64,000 nt of DNA, taken from positions 16,685,136-16,749,135 of the forward strand of contig OY992540.1 of the NCBI GenBank assembly GCA_963921195.1, given 5' to 3'. Positions 32,818-43,957 of this stretch are shown here, one piece after another. A program made the position numbers and the translations under genes. The notes below the pieces were generated by a model, which was not told the origin of the DNA, did no database searches, and saw only the letters and a program-made list of their open reading frames with translations. Source of the DNA: Pegoplata infirma (taxonomy: Eukaryota; Arthropoda; Insecta; Diptera; Anthomyiidae). Position 1 is the first letter of the stretch. The number at the start of each line of letters is the position of its first letter.

Positions 32818-34519
32818 CTTTGCACTTTTGGAATAAGTTTTTTTTAATATACCGTCTTCTCACTTACAGCTTAAAACAGTTTTTAGCTAAATTTTTTTGT
32901 TTTAATCTATCAATATACTGTAATAGCATACAGAAATTGCTAAAAATATTTTCTTTAAAACCGTTTCCTGTTGAGAACAGGGGTATTAGTTTAGGTATTT
33001 AAAGATTTGGTCCATTATTGCTATACAAATCTGAGTCGAGAAGGTTGTCCTTGACATAGTGGCCTAACAACGAGACACATCGCGTGTGCAACGAGAAAGA
33101 GTCGCATATTATAACCTCTGTGTAGCAGATCTTGCTAAGTATAAGTTGTCCAGCGTTCTCAAGAGCTAAATGAAAAAGGCTTCTTACATTGTAACACTCA
33201 TTTGGCTTTCATTAATTTGTTAAAACTATTGATTCTGATGAAGTAATTTTCGCCCCCTATCTTTTCTCAAACTTTTTCTCAACGTTGACTTATAAAAAAC
33301 TTAACTTCAAGCCAGCTGTATGGGAAATTGAGACTTCCACTATTCGATTGATTACAACAACTGAAATATAGTTGTGATATTAAAATTCAGTTCTTACGGC
33401 TAAAGACCCGGTTGGAATTTAACCTAATAATTTTTTTATAAACGCGTTTTTAATTTTTAACTTTGTTTGTCGAATGTTTTATTTTGTGAACCCAAAATTA
33501 TGCTGAAATAATTTCTTTTAAAATTTTATATAAAAACGTTGGTAAACATGTGTAAAGTTTACCAAAAAATTAAAAACAAAAACACAAATACCTTCTTTTG
33601 GATACAAACCAACAAAAAAATCCCAAATGTAGTGCGTTTCTCATACACCAGCCTCAGGGCATACTTAGTATCAAACGTTGTTTAAAATGCATAAAATATG
33701 CATTTGCTGCATTCTTATACACTGTATATATAAAAAGAAAATAACCTGTCAGTTTGGCCTCCAACCATTTCCACTACCACCACCTTACTCTCGTTTTCGA
33801 CTTCATCCGCAGTGTGTAGTTCGTTTGGAAGTTGCTTTGGTGGAAGGATGATTGCATCGTGAAATTAAATTAATATTTACTTTTTTGTTGTTGTTGTTGT
33901 TCCACCTTGACATCAACAACCCTATAATCAAGTACGCTGGTGATGACAGCATAAAAAGCACCTAATTACACCTTGTTCTTTAAATTCATCATGTTGCATG
34001 GCCACACAGGAAGAGGTTTACTTTATTTAGTCGAAATTGGTCAGAGTAACTACTAAAGGTTCGTAGAAAACTGGACAAGCAAATTTAAAAAAAAAAATGT
34101 TTTATTGTTGTTTTTGTGTCCGTTCTACTCTAAAATTATCTTATGTAAACAGTATTTATGCCATAAGTTAAGCGCCATTTACAAATTGAATTTTAACTAC
34201 ACAATAAAATTGTTAAAAAATAGAGAAAATAAAACATGTTGTGATATGAACAACTGATTTATAACTATTCATTTTGAAGCTAGAGAGTTATAATTTATTA
34301 AGAATTTTGTGTGGGGATCTTATCTATATGATAAGATTGGCAATTCTTTTATTAAAGTGATTTTTTCAGTCGAATTCCGTAAAAGCTTTCGAAATTTTAA
34401 ATGTTCTAAAATTATTTAAGAATTCAGTGACCACCAAGAAGGTATTATGGCAATGGTGCTGAAACATCGTTATTCGTCGCTATCCCGTAATTTGGAGATA
34501 ATTTTAAGCTACTCGGACT
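32818..34519. other. Unassigned DNA, possible LTR relic and lone promoter-like motif
   Basis: The first few hundred bases may be LTR sequence belonging to the primer-binding site. The rest is AT-rich with a GTTGTTGTTGTTGTT run at 33886. A TATA-like TATATATAAAAAG and TCAGTT pair at 33725-33756 is described separately. No exon or RNA gene recognised. Confidence 0.4.
33725..33756 (+). promoter_or_regulatory. Possible core promoter (TATA box plus initiator)
   Basis: TATATATAAAAAG at 33725-33737 is followed by CTGTCAGTT. TCAGTT matches the fly initiator with the A at 33751, 24-26 bp from the TATA start, slightly shorter than typical. Downstream sequence (to 33860) is less AT-rich than its surroundings but has no recognised product. 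In DNA this AT-rich, chance is a serious alternative. Confidence 0.2.
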
Positions 34520-34640
34520 GGGTAGATCTTTTTTCCTCATTCTGGAACGTGGCCAACGTCCAGCTTCCAACCCTGAAACTTACATCCAAATAGCAATTTA
34601 CTCTATGTTCTCGAAGGTGGTGGATGGATCTAGAGTTTAA
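34520..34640 (+). pseudogene. Jockey-like LINE RT fragment
   Basis: The plus strand reads NPETYIQIAIYSMFSKVVDG, aligning with NPENYHLILIYSTLSKL of the copy at 23928-27990 and NFSTIAIYSALSKVMKS of the copy at 36040-37580. About 40 codons only, with no intact ends. Confidence 0.6.
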
Positions 34641-34717
34641 TTCACTTTTGTGAAATTGAACGTTGGAGTCGTTCAATTCACCAATTTTGTAAAACCAAAG
34701 CGGTACATCGGACGGTA

Positions 34718-35885
34718 ATGGGGTTCCCCTACTAGCTCTGCCGTTAAACCAATTTGAGTTTCTTATAAAACTTTAAAGACATTGAATTTTGTGACATCCG
34801 ACAAATCAGAAAAATCGTGCTGCTCCCAAGATCCCAGTGAAGCAAGTATCCTACAAGAAAGTGCTGAGCAATGACTTATAAAGTGTTCTATAGTTTTAAC
34901 CGCTCAGCGTGCTTAACTGTAAGACAGTATCCGATTACAGAACCACTGTCGAAATCTCTCCTCTTGAAAGCTTAATAGTGTGCTTCTGATTAAGAGAATC
35001 AGAATCAAAATGCGTGAGTGAGTGTGCGTGAGTAAGATTTTTGCGTGAGTGAGTGTGCGTGAGTCGATTTTTTGCGTGAGTTTGCGTGATTTATTTTCTC
35101 TTCATATTTCCTTTCATACCAAAAAAAGCAACAAAGAAGTTGTAAAATTTGGCTTTTCTTCCCAAAAAAACCAAAAAAAAAATGTAAAATTTCGCTAAAC
35201 TTTAAATTTTGCTGAAAATTTTGAAAGATTTTTAAAATTTTAGTTTTTGAAATTTTTTTGTATAAATAAGAGTTTCGTGAGTTTGAGTCAACGTGAGTGT
35301 GAGTGAAGCTTGCGTGAGTGTGAGTTGTATTAAATTTACTCACGTGATTGTGAGTGAGTGTGAGTAGAAAAAATATGTTCGTGAGTGAGTGCGCGTGATT
35401 CAAAAATTCCTGTCGTGAGCGTGGGTGAGTGTGAGTCAAAAATCACTCACGCGCCCATCTCTAGTCTCACACGTCCATTTATGTGCCTGTCTCTGATGAG
35501 TCTCCTTCGTGAAACAAAGTCGTAGATTTTTCTTGCAAGTTTATAGAGTCACATATTCCAATTCCGCTGTTATCAGTTTTGCAAGCTCATCGGCTTTGGA
35601 ATTTCCTGGAATATTTCTGTGCCCTGGGACCCATGTGAGTCAGCTTAGGGCAGATCTTGTTTTCAGAAACCTTGACTCCAAAGACTTTACCGCGCTTGAC
35701 TGTCGGAATAGATGTTGATTACGACTGTAGATAAGGCATTGCAGCTCACTTAGTCACCCACTTCTTTTATTGCCAGCATCTCTGCCTGGTAAAGATCTTG
35801 CAATTTTCAAGCCATGAGTAATCTAAGCACTTCCGAATAGACTCCGAAGCTAACTAATTCGTGTATATTTGATCCATCTGTGTAA
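34718..35885 (-). pseudogene. RNase H-bearing LINE, copy C
   Basis: Nucleotide match to copy B (30250-31000) on the minus strand: CTACTAGCTCTGCCGTTAAA against CTACTAGTCCCTGTCATTAA, AACCAATTTGAG, AAATCAGAAA, GATCC.AGTGAAGCAAGT and, beyond the inserted element at 35010-35463, GGGCAGATCTTGTTTTCAGA and GCCAGCATCTCTGCCTGGTA. Open frames are short and broken. Older or more decayed than copy B. Confidence 0.75.
35010..35463. mobile_element. hAT-like GTGAGTGA element, one end lost
   Basis: The right end CACTCACGCGCCCATCTCTA matches the complement of the complete relative at 57122-57486 (TAGAGATGGGCGCGTGAGTG). The interior is mostly GTGAGTGAGTGTGCGTGAGT-like repeats around an AT-rich core. The left end lacks TAGAGATGGGC and the expected duplicate of GTCTCACA, so it has been deleted. 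The 144-residue His/Thr-rich frame here is a translation of the repeat. Confidence 0.72.
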
Positions 35886-36039
35886 AAATTTGTGATTATT
35901 GCAGCATGTGCAAGAAATTAGGAAAAGATAAATTGCGATTCTCGAAGGATCAATTGTTATTCCTAAAATATCAATTCTAATTCTAAGATTCCAATCAAAA
36001 TTTGAAAAATACTAATTACAATTAGAATCTTCTAACTAT

Positions 36040-37580
36040 GATAGCTTCTATGTTAGCTTCTTGTGGGCTAAATTCCAAATCATATTACACGTTTTACTTC
36101 GGATTTCTTTATTGAAGTCCAAATCGTCTAAATCCCTTGATGGCTTCAATACCCTTTCCGATTGTATTTATAGAATCTTGGACAGTTGCTCTAACAGTGA
36201 AATTGTCGTTGCTGGTGATTCCTCGCATCCACAACTCTTCCTAGATTCACCATTCGAGCAAAACAGCTCCCAATAGCCAATACGCTGAGCTCTTCGCCGC
36301 GCACAATGATCTTACGCAATTAGTGAATGAACAAACACATAATTCGTGTGTGGAAGGGCAGTCACAGAATACTCTTGACCTCTTCCTGACTTTGCACCTT
36401 GAAAAGTATAAAGTGAAAATACTTGAATCTGCCGGTAATTTTAATCACGGTACCGCTTCGGCATCCTTTCCTTATTCTAATTCCAAAACAGCCCCCCGAG
36501 CTACGTTAAGCTGAGCTCAACGGTTTTTAACAGCATTTCAACTGGCAGCTTTATTTCCTTGACAACAACGTCGATGACGCTGCTGTTATGGTAGTTAATA
36601 TAATTATGTTTAAAGGGCGATTTATATGTTGACTACCCATAACTACCCTTATCTCCTTTCTCCTAGTATGTTAAACAATATTTCATAAAAAATTATTTAA
36701 ACCCAGCAAATCAGTTAATGTGTGAATCGGCCTTAAGATGAAATCCTTCATTCCTTCTATGCATATTCCGGTTATATGTCATAGAAATTCTTTTTTTCTG
36801 GAAAGCAATCAACCACCCAGTCCTTGACAGAGTATTGTATACAAGGCCAAAACTTTCTTGCGAGCTTGGGAAGTCAAAGGGGTTCATGCGGATATCAGCA
36901 TAAATAAGTAACCCTATTCGTGTTATTTAGATAGGGTCTCATTAGACGAGTTTTAGCTTTTGTTGTTAAAATTAACACGAATAGAGCATTCAGGTGTCTA
37001 GGTTTCTTAAAACGTTGTAAAACGTAATTCACTTCATCCCTTCTCCTTGCAATTTATACCAGCTATATCCGACCAAAAAAGGGTGTGGCTACTAAATCTG
37101 ATAATTTCAGCACAATTGCAATTTACTCTGCGCTCTCCAAGGTAATGAAAAGCATGGTTAATTACCATATTGTTAAGATTGATAGACTAATTCACGTTGA
37201 AATGATCGACAGCATGGTTTCCGTAGCGGTTTATCAACGGAAGACCCGTTAACATTTCTTTCGAAATCCACCATTTTGGGGAGAGTAAAGTGGTTGCTCT
37301 AGATATTTCCAAAGCATTTGATCGAGTGTAACACACAAATCGCTCTTTTCATGTTGTTTTAGATGGGGTCTTATCAGTCGAGTTTTATTCAGGGGTACCG
37401 CAAGGTTCTGTCATTTCTCCATCTCTTTTTATAATCTTTATAGACCTTCTGAGTCAAACTTCCAATCCTATCTACTCTTTTGCAGCCGACAGCAATATTT
37501 GCACATTCATTTTCCTTTGACAAAAGGACAAACTTTGTCGTGGTTGGGGGCATGAGACAAAATATGAATGACACACTCAC
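36040..37580 (+). pseudogene. Jockey-like LINE copy, plus strand, decayed
   Basis: Plus-strand motifs in order: FNTLSDCIYRILDSC, EIVVAGD, AELFAAHNDLTQLVNEQTH, NTLDLFLTLHLEKY, FNWQLYFLDNNVDD, MKSFIPSMHIPV, IAIYSALSKVMKS, RQHGFRSGLSTEDPLTFLSK, VVALDISKAFDRV, GVPQGSVISPSLF and NPIYSFAADSN, where the catalytic FADD has become FAAD. Several frameshifts and stops. Ends where a foldback begins (37581). Same family as 23928-27990, opposite orientation. Confidence 0.85.
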
Positions 37581-37960
37581 AAGGGAAGTATATCAACCCT
37601 TATGAACCAATTTGCCTGAAACTTAAAATATATATAAAAGAGACAATTCTTAGGTTGGGTTGTCTCAGCTTACCGGCCATATCAGTGTTTAAAAATTTCG
37701 TTGTCCCCTTATGAAACAATGTGGGACTTCTGGAAAATTTCGATAACTTCCGAACTAACAGGTCTATCGTCTAGAGCAAAAATACGTGTCGACTTAAATT
37801 TAATAAAGATTATTTCGTAATTATTTTTTTACCCATGTTTTGAACCCCTAAATTCCCGATATGGCCGATAAGCCGAGACAGCCCAATTTTAGAATTGTCT
37901 GTTTTATATATATTTTAAGTTTCATGCAAATCGGTTCATTAGGGTTTAGATACTTCCCTT
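37581..37960. mobile_element. Foldback element, 380 bp
   Basis: AAGGGAAGTATATCAACCC and GGGTTTAGATACTTCCCTT are inverted ends, continuing inward as GAACCAATTTGCCTGAAACT/AGTTTCATGCAAATCGGTTC and GCTTACCGGCCATATC/GATATGGCCGATAAGC. A longer relative is at 40363-41720. No target duplication seen. Confidence 0.75.
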
Positions 37961-38869
37961 ATCGGTTTGTTATTTCACTGGAAGGTTTTTGGTGTCGAAC
38001 AGTGTTAACAAAGGCTTTTAAAATATGTTGCACATCAAAATTCCTAAGCAAAAACTTAATAATTAATAAAAAAAATTTAAGCATATCATTTTAAAAACCC
38101 CTTAAAGGTATGTTTAGTTTTTTTCTTTTCCCTTACCCAAAATTTTTTTTGATTTAAAAATCAATAAAAATGTGTTAATTTCATACATAATTAAAAAAAA
38201 TAAAAATATTTCTTAAACAAAAAAATTTTTAAATTTTGTCTTATTAACCGAGGTCAGTCACTTTTAGTCACAAAGTACAATCAAACAACCAAAAAAAAAG
38301 TCATGTGAAATCTTTAAAATACAAAAAATATTTTTAATAAAATTTATTTTCTTTAATTTGCATTTCGCTGTTTAGTCATTAATTTCGATATTTTTATTAG
38401 CTCTGCGTGTTTTTTTTTTTTTTGAAAACTATTAAAATTTGTGTTTTGACATTTTTTTTTTTAGTTTTATTATAAAAAATAAAAGTTTTTTGGAATGATT
38501 TGTTTTTATTATTTTTCCTAATTTTTGTAAAAAATATAAATATTTAAAAAATTTATTTAAAAAAATTCATATTAATATTTGTTTTGAATCATTAACGGTG
38601 AGATTTTAAAGATAACATAATTTAGATTTTTTTTTTGGTTTATTTGGCTCGTCTACTGCTTAAAATTTTAATTTAATTATGGAGTCTGTTTGTCTATTCA
38701 AGTAGTCTAAACTAAATCAGACCTCCTGCTAATCAAAACATTTACATAAATAAGTAATAAATAATTGGTTAATGTATGGCAACTCTGGTTTTTTTAAGTA
38801 TGGAAAACGTGTTACAGTTGATTTCCAAAAATGGCCTTAATTAGCCAGTGAAACGATATGTATAAAAAA
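37961..38869. other. AT-rich DNA, no feature recognised
   Basis: Long A/T homopolymers. No coding, RNA or repeat feature I can support. Confidence 0.45.
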
Positions 38870-39746
38870 ACAAGTAGAAAAGTTAAATTCGACTTGGCCG
38901 AATCTATGAATACCCTCCACAATGCCCTTTTTAAGTGATAGCAAATTTTCTAACGTGAAAAAAATAACATTTTTGATTAGAAATATTTTATTTTGTGTAA
39001 AAAAACTTTTTTTTGTAATTTTTGAAAAAAAAAAATAATTTACTAAATTTTTTTTTGAGTGTAAAATTTTTTTTGAGTGTAAAATCTTTTTTGAGTGTAT
39101 TTTTTTTTTGTTTAGGTGTAAAAATATTTTTGAGTGACAAAAATACCTTGTAAAATATTTTTTTGACTTACTAATGTTTTTTAAACATATTTAACGGGTT
39201 TTCAACACGTTAATTTAAGGTGAAACTAATCTGAAATTCACGGCTTTGCTAATAACTTTTGAACGACTGGACCGATTTGGCTGAAATTTAAAACGAATCA
39301 TACCGGAGGAACGGCAAATATATATGCCACACTTCAGCACCCTCAGAATTGTCGTTCGAAAGTTACCGTGTGTTTTAACTCGTAAATTCCAGAAAAACCC
39401 TTGCCGAAATTCACTCATTTGCTTATAACTTTTGAACCACTGGACCGATTTCACTGGATTGCAATACCAACCTGACCAGGTAAATGCCCAACATATATGC
39501 CAAACTTCAGGAGCCTCCGTGAAGTCTTTCAAAAGTTAGCGTGTTTTCAACAGACAGACAGACAGACAGACAGACAGACGGACAGACGGACGGACGGACG
39601 GACGGACGGACATCGCTAGATCGTCTTAAAATCGATCGAGGATCATGAATATATATACTTTATGGGGTCCTAGACCAATATTTCGAGGTGTTACAAACGG
39701 AATGACAAACTTATATATACCCTCTATCACTAGAGTGGAGGGTATA
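38870..39746 (-). mobile_element. HINE/DINE-1-like element, long subtype
   Basis: Minus strand: TATACCCTCCACTCTAGTG forming a terminal hairpin with GATAGAGGGTATATATAAG, then ACCCCATAAAGTATATATAT, a long GTCCGTCC/GTCTGTCTGTCTG microsatellite, two ~120-bp internal repeats each containing GACCGATTT and AACTTTTGAA, A/T-rich DNA and the 3' stem-loop ATTCGGCCAAGTCGAAT with CTACTTGT. Its 105-residue frame is the translation of the internal repeats. Confidence 0.85.
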
Positions 39747-40285
39747 ACAAGTGTGAGTGATAAATTCGGCTGTGCCGAATCTTTTATACCCTCCAAAATG
39801 TAAAAAAAAATAAAAAAAACTGTCAGGGGCTTTGTTTTTTTTTGGGGGGGGGGGGGTTGATGGGGGTCAGTGGGGGACTTTGAGAGCACCTTCCCATCGC
39901 GACAAATATACCAAATGATTCATTTATTTAATAAAAATACAAAAAAATGTAAAAAAGTGTATTTTTTCAAAGGTTTGTTCAGTTCTTTAAGGGGGAACTT
40001 TTTTTCCCCTGGCCCGATTTTGCCCATTCACGAACTTAACCTGCCTATGAGCATGAGACATATTTGTGCCAAACTTCAGGGGTCTAGCTGTTTTATTTTG
40101 GACTGCACTGTGTTATCTACAGACAGACGGATGGACGGACGGACAGACGAACATTCACAGAATGTCTTAGAATCGATCATAGATCAATAATATATATACT
40201 TTATGGGGTCCCCGACCGATATTTCGATGCGTTACAAACGAAATGACAAAGTGAGTATACCCCCATACTGTGGTTGGAGGGTATA
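39747..40285 (-). mobile_element. HINE/DINE-1-like element, short subtype, abutting another HINE
   Basis: Minus strand: TATACCCTCCAACCACAG, GGGGGTATACTCACTTTGTC, ACCCCATAAAGTATATATAT, GTCCGTCC block, stem-loop ATTCGGCACAGCCGAAT and ACACTTGT end. Its 3' end touches the 5' end of the element at 38870-39746 with no spacer, a HINE-into-HINE-end junction. Confidence 0.85.
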
Positions 40286-40362
40286 AAAATGACCGCCGAA
40301 TATTTTTAAAGAGCAGTATTCAATCGGATATATTCGGTATTTAAGATGACCATCCAATTGCA

Positions 40363-41720
40363 ATGAAAGTATCCCAACCGTTATCATTGGCGTAGATAGC
40401 CCTGTCTGGGGGGGTCTTAGCCCCCCCCCAGAATAATTTTAGCCCCCCCCCCCAGAATTTGAATCATTCACATTTTTTTAATAATTTAATGATTTCATTA
40501 ATTTTTGCAACAATAAATAATAATATGTAATGAGTCTTCAGGGCTCGTTATGATTATTCAATGAGTCTTAAGGACTCGTAATGATTATTATATAAGATCT
40601 AATAATTTTTCCCATTGAAAAATAGTCTGAATTATTGAAAAAAGTTTTTATAAGAATCTGATGTTTTTGTCAGTAATAGAAACTTTACCGAATCTTAGGG
40701 TTTTACCTTCAGGAAAACATTTTAACTTCGTTGATTTAAAAAAGTTTCTAAATTCTAAGGGGTTTTTTATAGACAAAAGTTATTGAAAGAAAGAGTCTGA
40801 GAATTTTGACTAATAATCATCAACTTTTGCAATCATCAGAACTTTTTCTTGAAAAAAATTATAGTAATCTAATGATTTTACTATAGGAAAAACATTAAAA
40901 ATCGTTCATTCTCAAAACATATCTGGGAGTTCTAAATTTCCGAAAATCTACAGAATAAAAATTTAAAAAAAAAAATATGAATTTTTAACCGCTTTCGGGG
41001 GGCATTCGTTTCTAGGACACCTAGACGCATGTTAAAGGGAACGCTTCAGGAATAGGTCTGGTTTTTTCAATAAAAAAAATATACCAAAAAAATAAAAAAA
41101 AATCTAGGGGGGCTTTAGCCCCCCCCAGAAATGTTGGCTTCATACGCCAATGACCGTTATACACTGATTTGTCTGAAACTTAAAATAAAAACATATGTAT
41201 GCATAAAAAACGATTTTAAGGTTGGGGTATTTCGGCTTATCGGCCTTATCGGCGATTTAGGGCTTCAAAAAAGGACAAAAATTTAGGTTTTTAATTTTTT
41301 TTTGGATCTTAAATCTGTTTCTTTTGTAGAAACTCTGTATATGATGTTTTTATTGGAAAGAAAAGTTTTTTAGCACATATCTACCGGTGGCATAACCTCT
41401 TTAAAATTAGGTTTCGTTAAATATTTCTTCACGAAAATTTGTAAATTGTGTGAAGACATAGACCTACGATATCCATACGAATGCGGAATAATCTTGATTA
41501 AATTTAAGTCGATAGGCATTTTTTCTCTAGACGATATTTCTGTTAGTTCGGGAATTATCGGAATTTTCCCGAAGGTCCACATTGTTTCATGAGATGGCCA
41601 CGAAACTTTTACACACTGATATGGCCGATAATCCGAGACACCCGAACCATAAAATAGTTTCCTTTATATATTTTTTTAAGTTTCAGGCAAATCGGTGTAC
41701 AACGGTTGGAGTACTTCCCT
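40363..41720. mobile_element. Foldback element, 1.36 kb, split by a hAT-like insertion
   Basis: Relative of 37581-37960. Left end AGTATCCCAACCGTTATAC (interrupted), right end GTACAACGGTTGGAGTACTT. Both continue as CTGATTTGTCTGAAACTTAA and TTAAGTTTCAGGCAAATCGG, then GGTTGGGGTATTTCGGCTTA against its partner. Removal of 40385-41152 plus one duplicate rejoins the left arm. Confidence 0.72.
40385..41152. mobile_element. hAT-like non-autonomous element, 768 bp
   Basis: Ends CATTGGCGTA and TACGCCAATG (one extra TGAAGC-type base pairing inward) with perfect 8-bp duplications ACCGTTAT at 40377-40384 and 41153-41160. Subterminal runs GGGGGGGTCTTAGCCCCCCC and GGGGGGCTTTAGCCCCCCC form strong local hairpins. 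No transposase frame. Confidence 0.87.
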
Positions 41721-41724
41721 TGTC

Positions 41725-43010
41725 AGAATCTGAGACTTTTTTTTTGTACGGAAAGACATTTTTGCTTATAGAAAAAGTCTCAGATTCTGATATTTGTCCT
41801 ATGCAGAAAAATTTCTCAGAATCTGAGATTTTTTAAACACGGAAAAATTTCTTAAAATCTGACACTTTTGAAATACGGAAATATTTCTATTATTTAAAAT
41901 CTGATTCTTTTTTCTATAGAGAAAACTGTTTGAGAATCTGAAACTTTTTTCTATACGGAAAAATGTATCAGAATCTAAGACTTTTTCTATACGAAAAAAT
42001 TTTTAGAATCTGAGACTTTTTTCTTTATGGAAAAAATGTCTTAGAATCTAAAACTTTTTTACGTACGGAAAAATACGTCAGAATCTGAGAGTTTTCTATT
42101 CAAAAAACTGTCCTAGGATCTTAAAATTTTTTCTGTATGGAAAAATGTCTCAGGATCTAAGTCTTTTTTTTTATACGAAAAAATGTCTCAGAATCTAAGA
42201 CTTTGTCTTAGAATCTAAAACTTTTTTGTATACGGAATAATCTTACAGAATCTGAGACTTTTTTTCTATACGAAAAAATACCTCAAAATCTGAGACTTTT
42301 TTCAATACGGAAAAATATCTCAAAATCTGAAACTTTTTTCTATACGGAAAAATACCTCAGAATTTTGTCTTTGCATTTCAGACTTTTTATAAAAAAATAT
42401 CTCAGAATTTGAGTATTATCAACGAAAAAATACCTCAGAATCGAAGACGTTTTTCCATACGGAAAAAAACCTTAGAATCTGCGACTTTTCTATTCAGAAA
42501 AATGTCCCAGAATCTAAAACTTTTTTCTGCACAGAAAAATGTTTCAGAACCTGAAACTTTTTCTATACAAAAAAAATTTCAAGTATCTGAGACAGTTTTC
42601 TGTACGGAAAATGTCTCAGTATCTAAGACTTTTTTCTATACGGAAAAATTTTCTCAGAATCTGACACTTTTTTGTACCGAAAAATGTTTTAGAGTCTGAT
42701 AGTTTTTCTATAAGGAGAAATGTCTCAGAATCTGATACTTTTTTCTGTACAGAAAAATGTCTCAGAAGCTGATACTTGTTTTTATGTGGATAAATGTGTC
42801 AGAGTCAGAGAATGTTTTCTTTACTGAAGAATGTCTTACAATTAGTACCAGTTTACAGAAGGCGAACGATACACACGAACGAAAATTTTACATGTATTTT
42901 GTTGTTGTTACAATAACAAAACACATGCAACATTTTCGTTCGTGTATATCGTTCGCCTTCTGTAAACTGGCACTTAGAGTCTGAAAATTTGTTATGTACG
43001 GAAAAATGTC
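41725..43010. repeat. Minisatellite array 3 (CTCAGAATCTGAG units)
   Basis: Roughly 30 diverged units of ~36-40 bp, consensus-like TACGGAAAAATGTCTCAGAA followed by TCTGAGACTTTTTTCTA, starting just outside the foldback at 40363-41720 and interrupted by the hairpin element at 42845-42973. Frames of 75-96 residues across it are repeat translations. Confidence 0.82.
42845..42973. mobile_element. 129-bp PIF/Harbinger-like MITE
   Basis: Near-perfect hairpin: GTACCAGTTTACAGAAGGCG at the left and its complement at the right, with ACGAACGAAAAT continuing the arms. Flanked by TTA at 42842-42844 and 42974-42976. A 3-bp TTA/TWA duplication with short inverted ends is the PIF/Harbinger pattern. It interrupts minisatellite array 3. 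Confidence 0.78.
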
Positions 43011-43011
43011 C

Positions 43012-43317
43012 CACACACAAAAAACAAACCTTGTCAAATTACTAGAAAAAGTCTCGTAATCCCATTTTACCAATATTTGACAGTTTTCTTTGTTTTTTAA
43101 AAAAAATAATTTTCAATCGAAATTTACATTTTTTTTTTTTGTAATTTTACAGTTCTTATTGTAATTTTACAAATTTCCACGATTTTTAACAAAAAAAATT
43201 TAGTAAATTTACGAGAATTCCTTGCCAATTTTATTTTGCCAAAAAAGTTGTAAATTTAAAACTTGGCTGGACTATGAAAATTTGGTTGGACTATAAAAAT
43301 TTTATTTTTTGTGTGTG
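43012..43317. mobile_element. Short TIR element, CACACAAAAAA ends
   Basis: CACACACAAAAAACAAACC at the left and TTTTATTTTTTGTGTGTG at the right are inverted. The interior repeats GTAATTTTAC and TTGTAAATTTA. Resembles the CACTC-ended MITEs but without a clear TA duplication on the left. Confidence 0.5.
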
Positions 43318-43474
43318 TATATAAAAAAAATATTGTGTTAAAAAAATAAAATATTTAAACAAGGTGGTGAAAAATTTAAAAATTCGGAAGTGGGTGCTAG
43401 ACAATAATCTACTAAAATTTGGTTCACTGACGTGGGTGCTAGATCTAGCACCCAAAGTGCTGACATGGCAAGCC

Positions 43475-43865
43475 TGAGTAAACGATTTAATAGTATTGAG
43501 TAAACTTTTAATAAAAATTTATTAAATGTATGCCAAAAAATTTGAGAAAATTTTTAATTGACACAATTAAAACTTTACTCAAAAATTTTCGGTTTTTTTT
43601 TTAATTAAGTTTTTAATTGTGTTAAATAAAAATTTACTCAAAATTTATTTTTTAAAAAGTTTAAAAAAGTTTCACATTTTTTTTTACAGAAAAAAAAAAC
43701 GTTTTTGAACCTTTTCCAATTTCAGTTGCAGAAAACCCCAATTATTTTTTATAGTTTAATATTTAGTTTTTTTTTAATTTATTATTAATTCAAATTGTGT
43801 ATGAACTAGATAATAAAAAATATAAATATTAAACTAAAAACTCAAAATATTAAAAATTGAGTCAT
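43475..43865. repeat. Diverged copy of the MITE at 62686-63248
   Basis: Shares TTTAATAGTATTGAGTAAA, TTTTTAATTGACACAATTAA, AAAGTTTCACATTTTTTT and GAACTAGAT/AAACTAGAT stretches with 62686-63248. Terminal repeats are not preserved. Just upstream (43434-43453) is a perfect 20-bp palindrome centred on AGATCT. Confidence 0.55.
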
Positions 43866-43957
43866 TTTGCCCATAAGTTTTCGTTTAAATGGCCTATAAA
43901 AAAACGTTTAAAATTAAATTTCAACAAATGTTCAACATGTTAAATTGTTTTTTTTTT

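Noticed and set aside
35005..35439. 144-residue His/Thr-rich frame
   Set aside because: Translation of the GTGAGT/ACTCAC repeat of a hAT-like element. Low-complexity, with no start context.
37389..37580. 63-residue minus frame
   Set aside because: Antisense to the catalytic RT segment of the plus-strand LINE copy at 36040-37580.
39215..39532. A 105-residue frame found in two HINE copies (here and at 45953-46270) with similar sequence
   Set aside because: It is the translation of two ~120-bp internal DNA repeats that are conserved at the nucleotide level. The third copy (51850-52150) is frameshifted, so protein-level selection is not supported.
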